DNA of 18,950 bases. Source: Cladosporium sp. IMV 00045 (lineage: Eukaryota > Ascomycota > Dothideomycetes > Cladosporiales > Cladosporiaceae). Positions within the stretch are counted from its first letter, which is position 1; each line of letters opens with the position of its first letter. The translations under genes were made by a program, and so were the position numbers. The DNA is taken from the NCBI GenBank assembly GCA_001931905.2, contig MSJI02000440.1:1-18950 (forward strand), read 5' to 3'. Under the pieces are notes generated by a model that searched no databases, had not been told where the DNA came from, and saw only the letters and a list, made by a program, of their open reading frames with translations. This document shows positions 1-8,062 of the stretch, piece after piece.

Positions 1-585
1 GGCGGAACCGACGCTTCAGCTCGCGATGGCATGCTTGGTATCGGATCTCCTCTGCGCAAGCGCACTCGCGTCGTCGAGGGTAACGGTTTCGACCCGGTGT
101 TCAACCAACCCATCAACATGACCGTCGAGACCAAGCACACCAGCCTCATCTTCGTACGCTGGACTGTCTGGAACTCGCCCGATGGACGCCGCGCAAACTC
201 CAACAACACCCTGCTTGCCACCTTCACTGCAAAGCTTGACAGCCTCCAGCAAGGCTACCGCCACCTCCCACTCTTCAACCCTAACGGCGAGCAATACCGC
301 GATGCCAAGCTGTTCGTCAAGATCCACAAGGACCCGCCAGTCACCCTCCAACACGACGACAGCAGCAGCAGCATTATCGAGCCCACATACCCCGCCTCTA
401 TCCGCTCCGCCTCCCCTCGCCCTATTGAGCCATTGCAGCGTAGCGAACGTTCCTGGCCGCGCCGAATCTTCAGCCGTCATCCCAGTGAGCGACGCAAGCG
501 AGGCGAACAATTCACCGGCACAGCCGGCGAACCCAACGGACCGCTGAGCAGGACTTCAAGCCTCGACCGCGAGTCGATGCGCTGA
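1..585 (+). CDS. Phosphoinositide-specific phospholipase C, C-terminal fragment (C2 domain and tail)
   Basis: The gene is cut by the left window edge. Reading frame 1 is open from base 1 to a TGA at 583-585, giving 194 residues. Residues about 20-110 look like the second half of the C2 domain that closes eukaryotic PI-PLC: VVEGNGFDPVFNQ (24-36), then LDSLQQGYRHLPLFNPNG (79-96) and a final strand DAKLFVKI (101-108). In this family the C2 domain packs on the catalytic TIM barrel and helps dock the enzyme on membranes where it cleaves PIP2 to diacylglycerol and IP3. The X and Y catalytic halves lie outside the window. The last 85 residues are a Ser/Arg/Pro-rich, probably disordered tail with basophilic kinase-like sites (RTSSLD). 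The family call rests on motif recognition. Which PLC paralogue this is cannot be decided. Confidence 0.85.
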   Translation, partial: GGTDASARDGMLGIGSPLRKRTRVVEGNGFDPVFNQPINMTVETKHTSLIFVRWTVWNSPDGRRANSNNTLLATFTAKLDSLQQGYRHLPLFNPNGEQYRDAKLFVKIHKDPPVTLQHDDSSSSIIEPTYPASIRSASPRPIEPLQRSERSWPRRIFSRHPSERRKRGEQFTGTAGEPNGPLSRTSSLDRESMR

Positions 586-899
586 ATTAAGCCCTGAAAA
601 CAACAAGATACGAACGAAAGAGAGAATGGTAGGGGTGCCCAGACAGAAAGCATCCCACCTCTCTTTCTCCTCCAAAACGCGCAAGATCGCAATGACGATT
701 TTCCTTGTATCTACCACATACCCGGCGTTTTTGCTTGCAAACTTGAAAAGAGCATCTCTCTCTAACCCCGACTCGCAGAGCGACTCGGTGGCAGAGACTT
801 CTTTGTACCAATGCACCAGGATTACTACTACTACCCCCATGGGATAGGCGCAACTGGAAACATTTGATTTCCTCAGTTCAAAGCAAATTGGACGAGGGA

Positions 900-1605
900 T
901 ACAAACACCACCATTTGGAAGGCGTTTTTCTCTTCGCTTCTTCTTTTCCTCGCGACCGGATCTGGTCTTCAAGATTCCACCGTCGACGATTATCTTTTCT
1001 TTTTCTTTGTCTTTTTTCCTTTCTGCGTTTGTTTTCTGGGGCAAAGGTTGATTTTTCTATATATCCCTTTTGTTTTCTCGCCCAGCAGCGTTTTTTTTTA
1101 ACACTTTTTTTTTCGCTTTTGCGTTTTTTATCCAGTCTTGTCTCTGTTGAGTGCTACCTGTTGTATACCCCCAGGGCTCCCTCATGTTATCAGGGCCGTT
1201 TTCCTTTTTTGTTCTTTCTTTGCTCTTTTTGCTTTGAGAGCTAGTCCAACTAGCCTTTGTCGTCTTTAGCAGTTTCTTCATACCCCCTCATCAAGAAGAA
1301 GAGTAGACCGGATTTTCTTGCTTCTCCTTCTCTTTGATCTCTTTACTCGATCTGGGAAAAAAGAGAAGAGAGAGAAGAGAGGATGGGACCGAATGGCAAT
1401 TGAAATCTTTTGACGATCAAACTCAGAGATGCTTCCTCTCCTTTTATCTTTTCTTCGATTTAGTGTTCTTTTTCCCTTTGCGTACTAGTTCTCATGATTC
1501 CCCTCTCGTCCACTTGGATCATGCTTCCCCTCCCTCTTCTTTACTCTCTGGAATTTGGAATACGTTGCTTAACTGTCTGTCTTTTTTGCTTCCTTCGCAG
1601 CAACA
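900..1605 (+). promoter_or_regulatory. Long pyrimidine-rich tract, possible core promoter or leader
   Basis: The plus strand is dominated by C and T over about 700 bases. CT-rich tracts near transcription starts are a known feature of strongly expressed ascomycete genes and would point to a plus-strand transcript starting here. The end of the tract resembles an intron 3' end: TTAAC near 1568, then CTTCCTTCGCAG ending at 1602, just before an ATG at 1606. No good GT donor was found upstream, so a 5'-UTR intron is only a suggestion. Confidence 0.35.
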
Positions 1606-1881
1606 TGCAAGGGGCCTTACATGACATGACAGATTATGATTTGATGGCGGACATGAACAACAGAGACGATTGGTATGGAGATTCTGGCATGGATACAGAG
1701 CGCAAGACGAAGAGAACAGGATTCGAGGTATGATGCGATACGACCTTTTATGCAGAACCGGTTCACAGGCTTATCTCGGGTTTGGAGAGAGCTGTGCACA
1801 CATTATTTTTGGCAGTCGATTGTTGGGTTGGCTGTTTTGCTAGGGTTCGGTTCGTATTCCTGTACTTTTCGAATTCTTTAA
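1606..1881 (+). CDS. Possible small spliced ORF (about 62 residues), speculative
   Basis: The ATG at 1606 opens 41 hydrophilic, Asp/Met-rich codons ending ..RTGFE at 1728, followed by GTATGA, a fair splice donor. Splicing to TTTTTGGCAG at 1815 would keep frame and add 21 residues beginning SIVGLAVLLGFGSYS, which is hydrophobic enough for a membrane anchor, with a stop at 1879-1881. Without splicing the ORF stops after Val42. A shorter intron ending at TTCACAG (about 1769) is also in frame and gives a different tail. No clear branch-point CTAAC lies in the proposed intron, and I recognise no family. It is listed because the pyrimidine tract immediately upstream suggests transcription. Confidence 0.18.
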
Positions 1882-2515
1882 AGTACCCATCACATCTCAA
1901 TATCAATCACGCGATTTGTTGTGGGCTTCTTATCAGGGTTAAGAGAGGAAGTAATACGGGAAGATTAGATTGGTCGTGCTTGTTGATATTCGTCTTGGAT
2001 GGACCGACTTCCTCGCACGTTTCTACGGTAATCGTTCTGTGGTACACGTAGAGATACAGTACTGCGCAAACCGTCAAGGCTCATCACTGTCCTGACTCGT
2101 GCTCGTCATCATCCCTTGTCCTTGTATGAATTATTAAGCGTGTGGCCTGCTATAAATTTCCCCAGCCCACTAATGTCGACGACCGTTGAAAAACAATGAC
2201 AATCCCTTGCCAGTTTTCCATTAGCTCGGATTTCTTGAGCGCCCAAGCGTTTGGTGGTAATGGAGCAGAGCAGGGGATCTTGTGATTTGTCAAGGTCTTA
2301 TAGTTAAGGTAGGGATGTTCTGTGTGTTGGCTGGGAAAGACGCAGCCTCTCTTATGCGTACATGAAGGTGCCTACTTCCTTTGCTTTTCCAACGACAACG
2401 CAAGGGCACGCCGATCTGAACGTTCTTGCCTTTCTGGTTGGTGATTCGACGGACGGTGCTTGAAGGTTCGATCTTGCTGCAACGGCTTTTTGGGGAACTT
2501 CTGAGAAAGAAGAAA

Positions 2516-2530
2516 GGAGAGGAGAGGAGA
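2516..2530 (+). repeat. (GGAGA)3 purine repeat
   Basis: Three perfect GGAGA units inside a longer all-purine run of about 2503-2533, roughly 150 bases upstream of the secreted-protein start. It could be a GAGA-type promoter element or simple low-complexity sequence. Confidence 0.6.
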
Positions 2531-2679
2531 GAGTAAACAAAGAGAACATCGACCAGACGACTGTACGCTTTCTCAATTGGAATCAACCTAGCTATCTATC
2601 AACCACAACTCCTCGGACTGAACTCATCTACAAGACCTAATACCAAAAGAACCAAACAAACAACCAAACACCGGGCAAA

Positions 2680-3177
2680 ATGCACTTCCCAAAACCCACC
2701 GCCCTCCTCGCCCTCCTAACAACCCTCCTCCCCCTCGCCACCTCCGCCACCCCACCAGCACCAGCGCACTTCACACCCGGCTCCAACCCCACCATCCTCC
2801 TCAACCTCATCGCCTACGAATTCCCCTACTGCCTCGCGAGCGAATCTTCCCTCCTGCAGAACCTCTTCCTCAGCCGACCCACGGACACCAAATTCGTCGT
2901 TAACGCCATCACTAGCAGCGGCTCCTCACACGCATCGCAAAGTGAATGCAAAACCATCACCGCCTCGCGCGGCGTGCCGCATTCTTTCTTCTACACGGCC
3001 GATGGGGATTTGAAGGGTTGTGAGCTGATGACTTGGGAGGGTGAGAAGTGTGATGGGGAGGTTACGGTGAGGAAGTTGGATGCGCAGAAGGGGTTTTCGG
3101 AGTGTTTTACGAGTCCGAAGAGGTTTGTTAAGCCGCTTTTGAGGTCGGGGAGGGTTGTTTGTGGGGGTGGTGCTTGA
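2680..3177 (+). CDS. Small secreted six-cysteine protein, family unknown
   Basis: Intronless, 165 residues. The start is chosen because it begins a textbook signal peptide: a short N region, hydrophobic LLALLTTLLPLA (9-20), then TSA before Thr24 as a likely signal peptidase site. The mature part, about 142 residues, carries six cysteines (51, 90, 114, 124, 142, 161), enough for three disulfides. It has no membrane segment or anchor signal. I do not recognise the family. Its size and Cys content are those of secreted fungal proteins that include candidate effectors, but nothing here shows host interaction. The leader before the ATG (A/C-rich, GGCAAAATG) fits a real start. Codon choice changes sharply: the first ~100 codons prefer C-ending codons with very few G, and from about base 2990 the coding strand becomes G-rich. 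Confidence 0.7.
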   Translation: MHFPKPTALLALLTTLLPLATSATPPAPAHFTPGSNPTILLNLIAYEFPYCLASESSLLQNLFLSRPTDTKFVVNAITSSGSSHASQSECKTITASRGVPHSFFYTADGDLKGCELMTWEGEKCDGEVTVRKLDAQKGFSECFTSPKRFVKPLLRSGRVVCGGGA

Positions 3178-3806
3178 GTTGGATTTTGATGGGTTGTCGG
3201 GCATTTGGAAGGGGAAGGGAGTGGTTGGAAAGGGTTTGGAGTGTCTATTGGTTTCGCAGAGGAGGTGGAGGGGGCTTGTTGGAAAGAAGGCTTCTGGGAC
3301 CATTATTTGCATGCTTTGATTGCTGATGTCCTGAGTTGCCGGAAGCTTTGATTTGTTGTTATGATAGGGGCGTAGCCTAACAGTTGCAATTGCGATGGCA
3401 CGTCGGTAACTTTCATTTTCATTCTTGTCTACCTATTTTAGAGATATGGAACTCCGTTTCATCAAGGATGAGTTTTTTTTTTTAGGAATGAATTGATGGT
3501 CGACAGTTTCAGCAATTCAGTCGTATCATTAATGACGAGTACGTAGGGCATACTTCAGCAGTACAAAAGAAAAAGACTGAAGTGTCTGAATAGTGAGGCG
3601 TCCGCATTAGACGACAGACGCCTCATGGCTGAAAGAAAATCCAACCCGACCCCTCGAAGATGTTGAGAGAGTCGTCCAGCCAATTAAACAAAGTGTGGTA
3701 GAAATCCCAAGCAAACCAATTAACACCACGCTCAAGAACCTCTAGACCAAATCAAAAATCCAACAGAAAGCAAGAAGAAAAGGACGAAGTAGACGAGACG
3801 TATCAT
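3178..3806. other. Convergent intergenic region (3' flanks)
   Basis: This lies between the ends of the secreted-protein gene (+) and the lysozyme-like gene (-). The first ~110 bases stay G-rich like the end of the upstream gene and are probably its 3' UTR. A run of T lies at about 3474-3483, and a perfect 9-bp inverted repeat lies at 3594-3625. No ORF of interest was seen. Confidence 0.7.
3594..3625. repeat. Perfect 9-bp inverted repeat (hairpin)
   Basis: TGAGGCGTC at 3594-3602 pairs exactly with GACGCCTCA at 3617-3625, with a 14-nt loop. It sits about 180 bases past the stop codon of the minus-strand lysozyme-like gene and about 420 past the plus-strand gene, so it could form in either 3' transcript. 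Function is unknown. Confidence 0.6.
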
Positions 3807-5476
3807 CTACACCTCATCCTCATCCTCATCCACAAACTCCCTATCCCAACCAACCCACCCAGTCAACCGGTTCGCGATATCGCTCGCAAAGGACGCCATG
3901 CAGCATCCCTTGCCCAGGTCGCCGGAAGGGTCGATGCCGCCGCCGTTGAACCAGCGCGCTGCGCGGTAGTAGCGGCTGACGTCGTCGGGAGCGCCGCGCT
4001 TCTCCAGAAGCTGAGCGAGGCCTTCGCGGGAGTCGGTGCCGTTGGTGCCTTCAAGGATCATTTCGTGGATTTTCGGGGCTGGACAGGGGTCTAGAGAGCC
4101 GCTGGTGGCGTTGCTGTTGTCGCTCAGTGAGGCGAGCATGGAGGGGCTTTGGTTGCAGGTGTTGGCGCCGTTGGGGCTGGGAGAGGGTGGAGTGTTAATT
4201 GATGGGTCCTGGGAATTTAAGATGGGACTGAGCAGGAGATGGCGTACCTTTGCATGAGGCCGGAGGCCAAGAAGGATGGGTTTGTCGAGACGGCGCGCAC
4301 GCAGCCCGCTGAGGACTGCATAATGGTGGCGAGTATGAAGCGGCTATCTACGCCGGTCGAGTTGGCGACGTCGAGGATGGAGTCTTCGATGGAGGAAATC
4401 TCTTCAGCGCTGTTGCGGTCGACCTCCCAAGCGTCGCAGGAGTCGTCCATTTGTTGCTTGTTGTTCTCAAAGCTGAGGTCTTGTTAGATGGTGTCGGATG
4501 ATAATGTGGAAATGAAGTGATCTTACAGCTGGTCGAAAGAGAGCCACTGGTCTTCGGATGGCCAGCCTTCGGCAATACTACCGTTACCGTTGTAGCTCTT
4601 GTAGACGTTCTCGGCGCTGAGAGTCGCCTCAGCGGCGGGTCTGGTGGTGGCAAGAGGGCTGCCTTTAAGGGTTCTGTGAGCGGTCAGTGTAGAGCTGGCG
4701 TTTGCCAGCATGGTCGTTGTGGTTAGTAGGGTCTTGGTATCATGGACAGTGACCGTGGCCGTTGCGTTTGCTTCAGAATCCACGGCGATGGTGCCTACAG
4801 AAGCAGCGGAGGGCGCAGCAGTCACGTCCACCGCGTTGAGGATTGAGAAGGTCTCCACTTGGACGTCGGTGTGCGTGATGACTTTGGTCCTTTCCTGCTT
4901 TGCATCTCCAGTTCCAATGGTGTAGGTCAAAGTGGTCATGGCAGAGAAAGTGATGCTAGTCTCAGTGGTCAGAGGCTCTCGCGCTTCGTTCGGAGCAGGC
5001 GTAATGACCGGTCCAACAGCAGGATTCCCAAAGTCGTCCAGAGTCACCGTAGCATCGGCGTAGACAATGCTGGTAATCTGCTCGCCGGTATCTTCCTCCT
5101 CCCGAGAAGCGCAAAGTCCCTGACCGTAGAGCATGGTCTCACAAAACTCCGAGTCTGCCGCATAGTCCGCTTCGAACGATGACATATAGATCCCAAAGTC
5201 CGAGGCCAGATCACCGCACGTCTCGTCCGGCATTGGCGTGTACGTCTCAAAGCATCCCAGACCAGAGTCCGTTGGCGTGGGTTCTACCAGATCCGTAGCG
5301 GGCATATCCTCCAGTGTGGTATTGGTGAATGTGTTTGATGTGTGTTGGGAACGGGAAAAGGGTTTAGCGAGCGTGAGAGGGGCCATGAGGGCCAGAACGG
5401 CAACCTGTCGTCAGTCAGCAAATGGATCTCATGCGACATGAAGCTTGGCTTGAACACTTACACTCATAGGTGCCAT
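3807..5476 (-). CDS. Secreted protein with lysozyme/SLT-like domain, probable pseudoenzyme
   Basis: My model has four exons (5476-5462, 5404-4527, 4472-4248, 4176-3807) and three GT-AG introns of 57, 54 and 71 nt, the second with a CTAAC branch site. It encodes 495 residues. The first exon is only 15 nt, yet it completes a signal peptide (MAPMSVAVLALMAPLTLA). Residues about 20-270 are Thr/Ser/Ala-rich and poorly structured. About 278-485 match a fungal secreted lysozyme-like family I know from memory: YKSYNGNGSIAEGWPSEDQW, GVDSRFILATIMQ, GLMQSPNG (369-376), DVSRYYRAARWFNGG and ASDIANRLTGWVG near the end. The family normally has MQES, with Glu as presumed catalytic acid. Here bases near 4310 encode MQSS (Ser351). 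The tail ends DEDEDEV. It is probably extracellular or cell-wall located. Muramidase-type activity is doubtful. Confidence 0.82.
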
Positions 5477-6649
5477 TGAAGCCAGAATGCTACGATTCAG
5501 GCAACCAATGCGTTGTTTCTTGGTGATTCAATAGAAAATTGTACTTAGCTGCTTATTGATCCTTTACTTCCTTCTATGATCTCTGTATGTCTCTCTTGCG
5601 CTTTTCAAGGCCAGTATCCGGTGTCCAGAATCCAGTATGTTCAATCCAGCTCCAGAGTACGTCGGTGGTCTTATAGATCGGTATATTCAAATAACAAGGG
5701 TGGTTTTGCTCCTTTACAGTCAGTCCTGCAAAACGATCGGGGCAGTAGATATCTGTTGGGTTAGAAAGTCGATGGGTACAAGGATTATCGTTTTTGTTGC
5801 GGTCACAAAACGAAAGAGACGTCAAGCAAGACGCAAGGCTACAGGTGAATATCTATGTACATGCTTGGCCATTGCGGTGCATGAGCCCGAACTCCGAGGA
5901 TCGCCATCGAAGTGTTTACAGGTGCAAGCGTCGTTGACCGGAGGACCAGACGGCGCTATGGGCGATTATTGGAGTCTGTTTGCAGTTGTAAATCTAGATG
6001 TGTGTTTGCTTCTGAGATGTGGCGCGACGTTGTGGAAGTTAGATTTGGATTCGGACGTTGAGGCTTACTGCTTCTGGAGAACGCTTGAGTGTATAACGGG
6101 TGCGGAGACGTTGTCTCTGAAGCCCAGATGATAATTTAGCCAATTGTGTGCAATAAATTCAGACACTGTCGCAGTCGTTGCTATGCACTCTGATCAAGTG
6201 ATCTCGAGAGATCGCTCCGTTCGGCCGCAGGATTTCCTCAGAGCAGCAAGGTTTTGCCATGACGGCTGGGGAGTGCTTGGTTTCGACGAATCTAGTACAA
6301 GCAGACTGCAAAACCGTTCCAATCGGGATCACTGAGTTTGACATCTGTACGGGCTGCGTGCACAAATTCGATGCTCGAAGCCCGTTTATAGCTTCAAGCA
6401 TAGTACCGAACAAACGGAAACACTCCGCTAACGTGAACTTGGTGGGCTGGCAACGGACGAAATGGACAGGACTAGGCCGGCTTCCAGCTGGCTCTCGAGA
6501 AACAAGCGGTCTTTTGGTGGACACAATTTGTAAGTGTCAAGTGATTCCAGAAAATATATATACACACCGGCGGCTAATAGTGCCTACTTTGCATCAGCAT
6601 TCGTTCATCGTTACTTCAAACTCGCCATGAAGGGTCCCGTGCTGTGGTC
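5477..6649. other. Gene-poor region (promoter of lysozyme-like gene, 3' flank of DUF1989 gene)
   Basis: About 1.2 kb, AT-richer than its surroundings. The right part is presumably the DUF1989 3' flank and the left part the lysozyme-like gene's promoter. A plus-strand open frame of 164 codons (5637-6131) exists but has no recognisable domain and no clear intron or leader, so I treat it as chance. I found no RNA gene. Confidence 0.55.
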
Positions 6650-7294
6650 TCAATGCTTTGCGGGCACACCAGTCACAATGGCAATGTCTGTGATTTTGCC
6701 ACCGTTAAAACCCTCAGCATCGTACGGACAACTGCTGCAAGCGCAGATGCAGTCCTGCATAGCCTCAAACTCGACGTAGTCTCCAGGCTTGCTGCTTCCG
6801 AGGCGCTTCAGAGAGTAGTTCGGGGTGTTTTGGAAGATGTTGAAAGGGTCTGTGACGTCCAGGTGACTCTTCATGCCGTACGGTTCCATGGCTTCAGCAA
6901 TATTTGAGGCGCAGGAACGGTGGCCCGGGCGACCCTCTTTTTCGTACATCTTGGGGAAGCAGCTCATGAAGGTCATGTCGTGCACTTTGACAGTATCCTC
7001 GACCAGCTTCAGAATGGGCTCGTCGTTGTTGGTCCAGAGGCACTCTCCCACGGCGGGCGTAACGCCACTCAGGCGGAAGCGAGTGTAGGCCATGCTTAAT
7101 TTTTCCCTGAGATCGGTTCCTTGCACCCAGGCGGCGAAGTCCACGACCTGCTCGCCGTACAGGTCAACAACACGGAAATGCTCGCCTTTCTTCACCTTGA
7201 AGGCGTAGCCATGGGCTGCCTTGCAGATGTGCGTCTTTGGACCAGACGTGTTGTCTGCCTGGGACCCAGCCTGCTGCATTTCTGGGAAGACCAT
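6650..7294 (-). CDS. DUF1989 / urea carboxylase-associated family protein
   Basis: Intronless coding part, 214 residues, spanning nearly the whole DUF1989 domain. Motifs in order: GYAFKVKKGEHFRVVDLYGEQVVDF split over 29-53, LSMAYTRFRLSG (66-77), LVEDTVKVHD (97-106), GHRSCASN (124-131), KPGDYVEFEAMQ (169-180), CICACSSCPYD (182-192) and NGGKITDI (197-204). Bacterial members sit beside urea carboxylase/allophanate hydrolase genes; the reaction of the family is not settled. Conserved His105, His125, Cys128 and the Cys cluster 182/184/186/189 suggest metal binding (inference). The start at 7294 is chosen because the in-frame ATG further upstream (7351) lies within a probable intron (7305-7442) whose acceptor is ten bases before this ATG. 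It is transcribed divergently from App1. The neighbours give no functional clue. Confidence 0.85.
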   Translation of the reverse strand: MVFPEMQQAGSQADNTSGPKTHICKAAHGYAFKVKKGEHFRVVDLYGEQVVDFAAWVQGTDLREKLSMAYTRFRLSGVTPAVGECLWTNNDEPILKLVEDTVKVHDMTFMSCFPKMYEKEGRPGHRSCASNIAEAMEPYGMKSHLDVTDPFNIFQNTPNYSLKRLGSSKPGDYVEFEAMQDCICACSSCPYDAEGFNGGKITDIAIVTGVPAKH

Positions 7295-8062
7295 TGTTTC
7301 CAATCTGTGTAGGTACTTCCAATTAGTGCTTGGCCTCGATAATATCTCCATTCACTGCGTGGTCGGATAGCCACGGATACCCCAATTGAGGGCAGCCGCC
7401 TTGTCAAAACAAATAGACAACGCAACATGCATGCACACTTACCCTTGTAATTCCGACGCGAGATACTGCACGACTTGCGTTTCGCCTCCCTGCCTGCCGA
7501 GTCAAGAATGGTCTTGGTGCCGGGGTGCTGGGCTCTGAGGGTGATACTTGTACCTCTGCTAGTAGCCCTACGGATACAGCCGTCAATGACGTTGGAAGAC
7601 ACGCACTGAACCTTGTCCGGTCTGGAGCTTGAACCCAGGCCCCTCGAGGGGGGATGGATCGCCTTGGGCAATACACAATCAAGGAACTTGCGCGCGTGCG
7701 CATACACAAATAATTCACCATCGCCCCCCTGGAGACTGTTCATCCTGGCTCCCCAATTTTGGAGGCGCTTCTTGCCACGCTCCTCCAAGCCCAGCCAGCA
7801 CAACCGAATCTCACTCTTCCGGTATCTGTTCCCAAACGTCACTGCTGAGGCGAGGAGGAAGCTCGACAACCTGCGCTACAACCGTCTCCCACATTTCCGA
7901 CACCGGGCCCAGGCTTCGATCTACCGCTATCTCGTCGCTCGACAACTCCGCAAGCAAAAGCGCAGAGCCTCCAGCATACTCGGACGCCTGAGGGTGCCCC
8001 GAGCAGATCGCCGATCCATACGGCCTTCGAAAGATGCTGCTGCACTGCGGAACAGGGACAAC
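7295..8062. promoter_or_regulatory. Divergent promoter region between DUF1989 gene and App1
   Basis: The two genes point away from each other from this 768-bp segment, which also contains the DUF1989 5'-UTR intron. Long overlapping open frames exist on both strands (plus 7613-8062 in App1 frame; minus to 7869), but they lack domains. I saw no TATA box that I would defend. Confidence 0.55.
7305..7442 (-). other. Probable 5'-UTR intron of the DUF1989 gene
   Basis: Read on the minus strand, AAGG|GTAAGTGT starts at 7442 and CCTACACAG ends at 7305, with a CACTAAT branch-like site about 20 bases before the acceptor. The length of 138 nt is longer than the coding introns here. The upstream exon is also open in the frame that would join to the DUF1989 ATG (..RRNYKG then LETMVF), so an N-terminal extension is possible but has no domain support. 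Confidence 0.6.

Larger units (their letters stand above)
586..2679. other. Long region without a confident gene (3' flank of PLC to leader of the secreted protein)
   Basis: About 2.1 kb with no convincing protein gene. The first ~270 bases are probably the PLC 3' UTR. 900-1600 is strongly pyrimidine-rich on the plus strand with long T runs (for example 1091-1113). A possible short spliced ORF starts at 1606. A TATAAAT sequence lies near 2151 and a (GGAGA)3 repeat at 2516-2530. The last ~100 bases before 2680 are an A/C-rich leader typical of fungal 5' UTRs. All other open frames here are short and low-complexity. Confidence 0.6.

Noticed and set aside
2455..2485. B-box-like GGTTCGATC, possible tRNA
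   Set aside because: The T-arm does not pair properly and no D-arm or acceptor stem is present.
5637..6131. 164-codon plus-strand frame in the gene-poor region
   Set aside because: No domain, signal or leader; composition unlike the neighbouring genes; length within chance for this region.
7295..7351. Earlier ATG (7351) for the DUF1989 protein
   Set aside because: A branch-like CACTAAT and a CCTACACAG acceptor lie between it and the ATG at 7294, so it is probably intronic.
7620..7700. tRNA-like T-loop sequence (GGGTTCAAGCTCC on the minus strand)
   Set aside because: No matching A box, anticodon stem or acceptor pairing could be found around it.
7613..8062. Upstream in-frame extension of App1 by 150 residues
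   Set aside because: No conserved sequence, an Arg-rich GC-rich composition typical of chance frames, and the ATG at 8063 has an excellent context just before the known App1 N-terminal motif.
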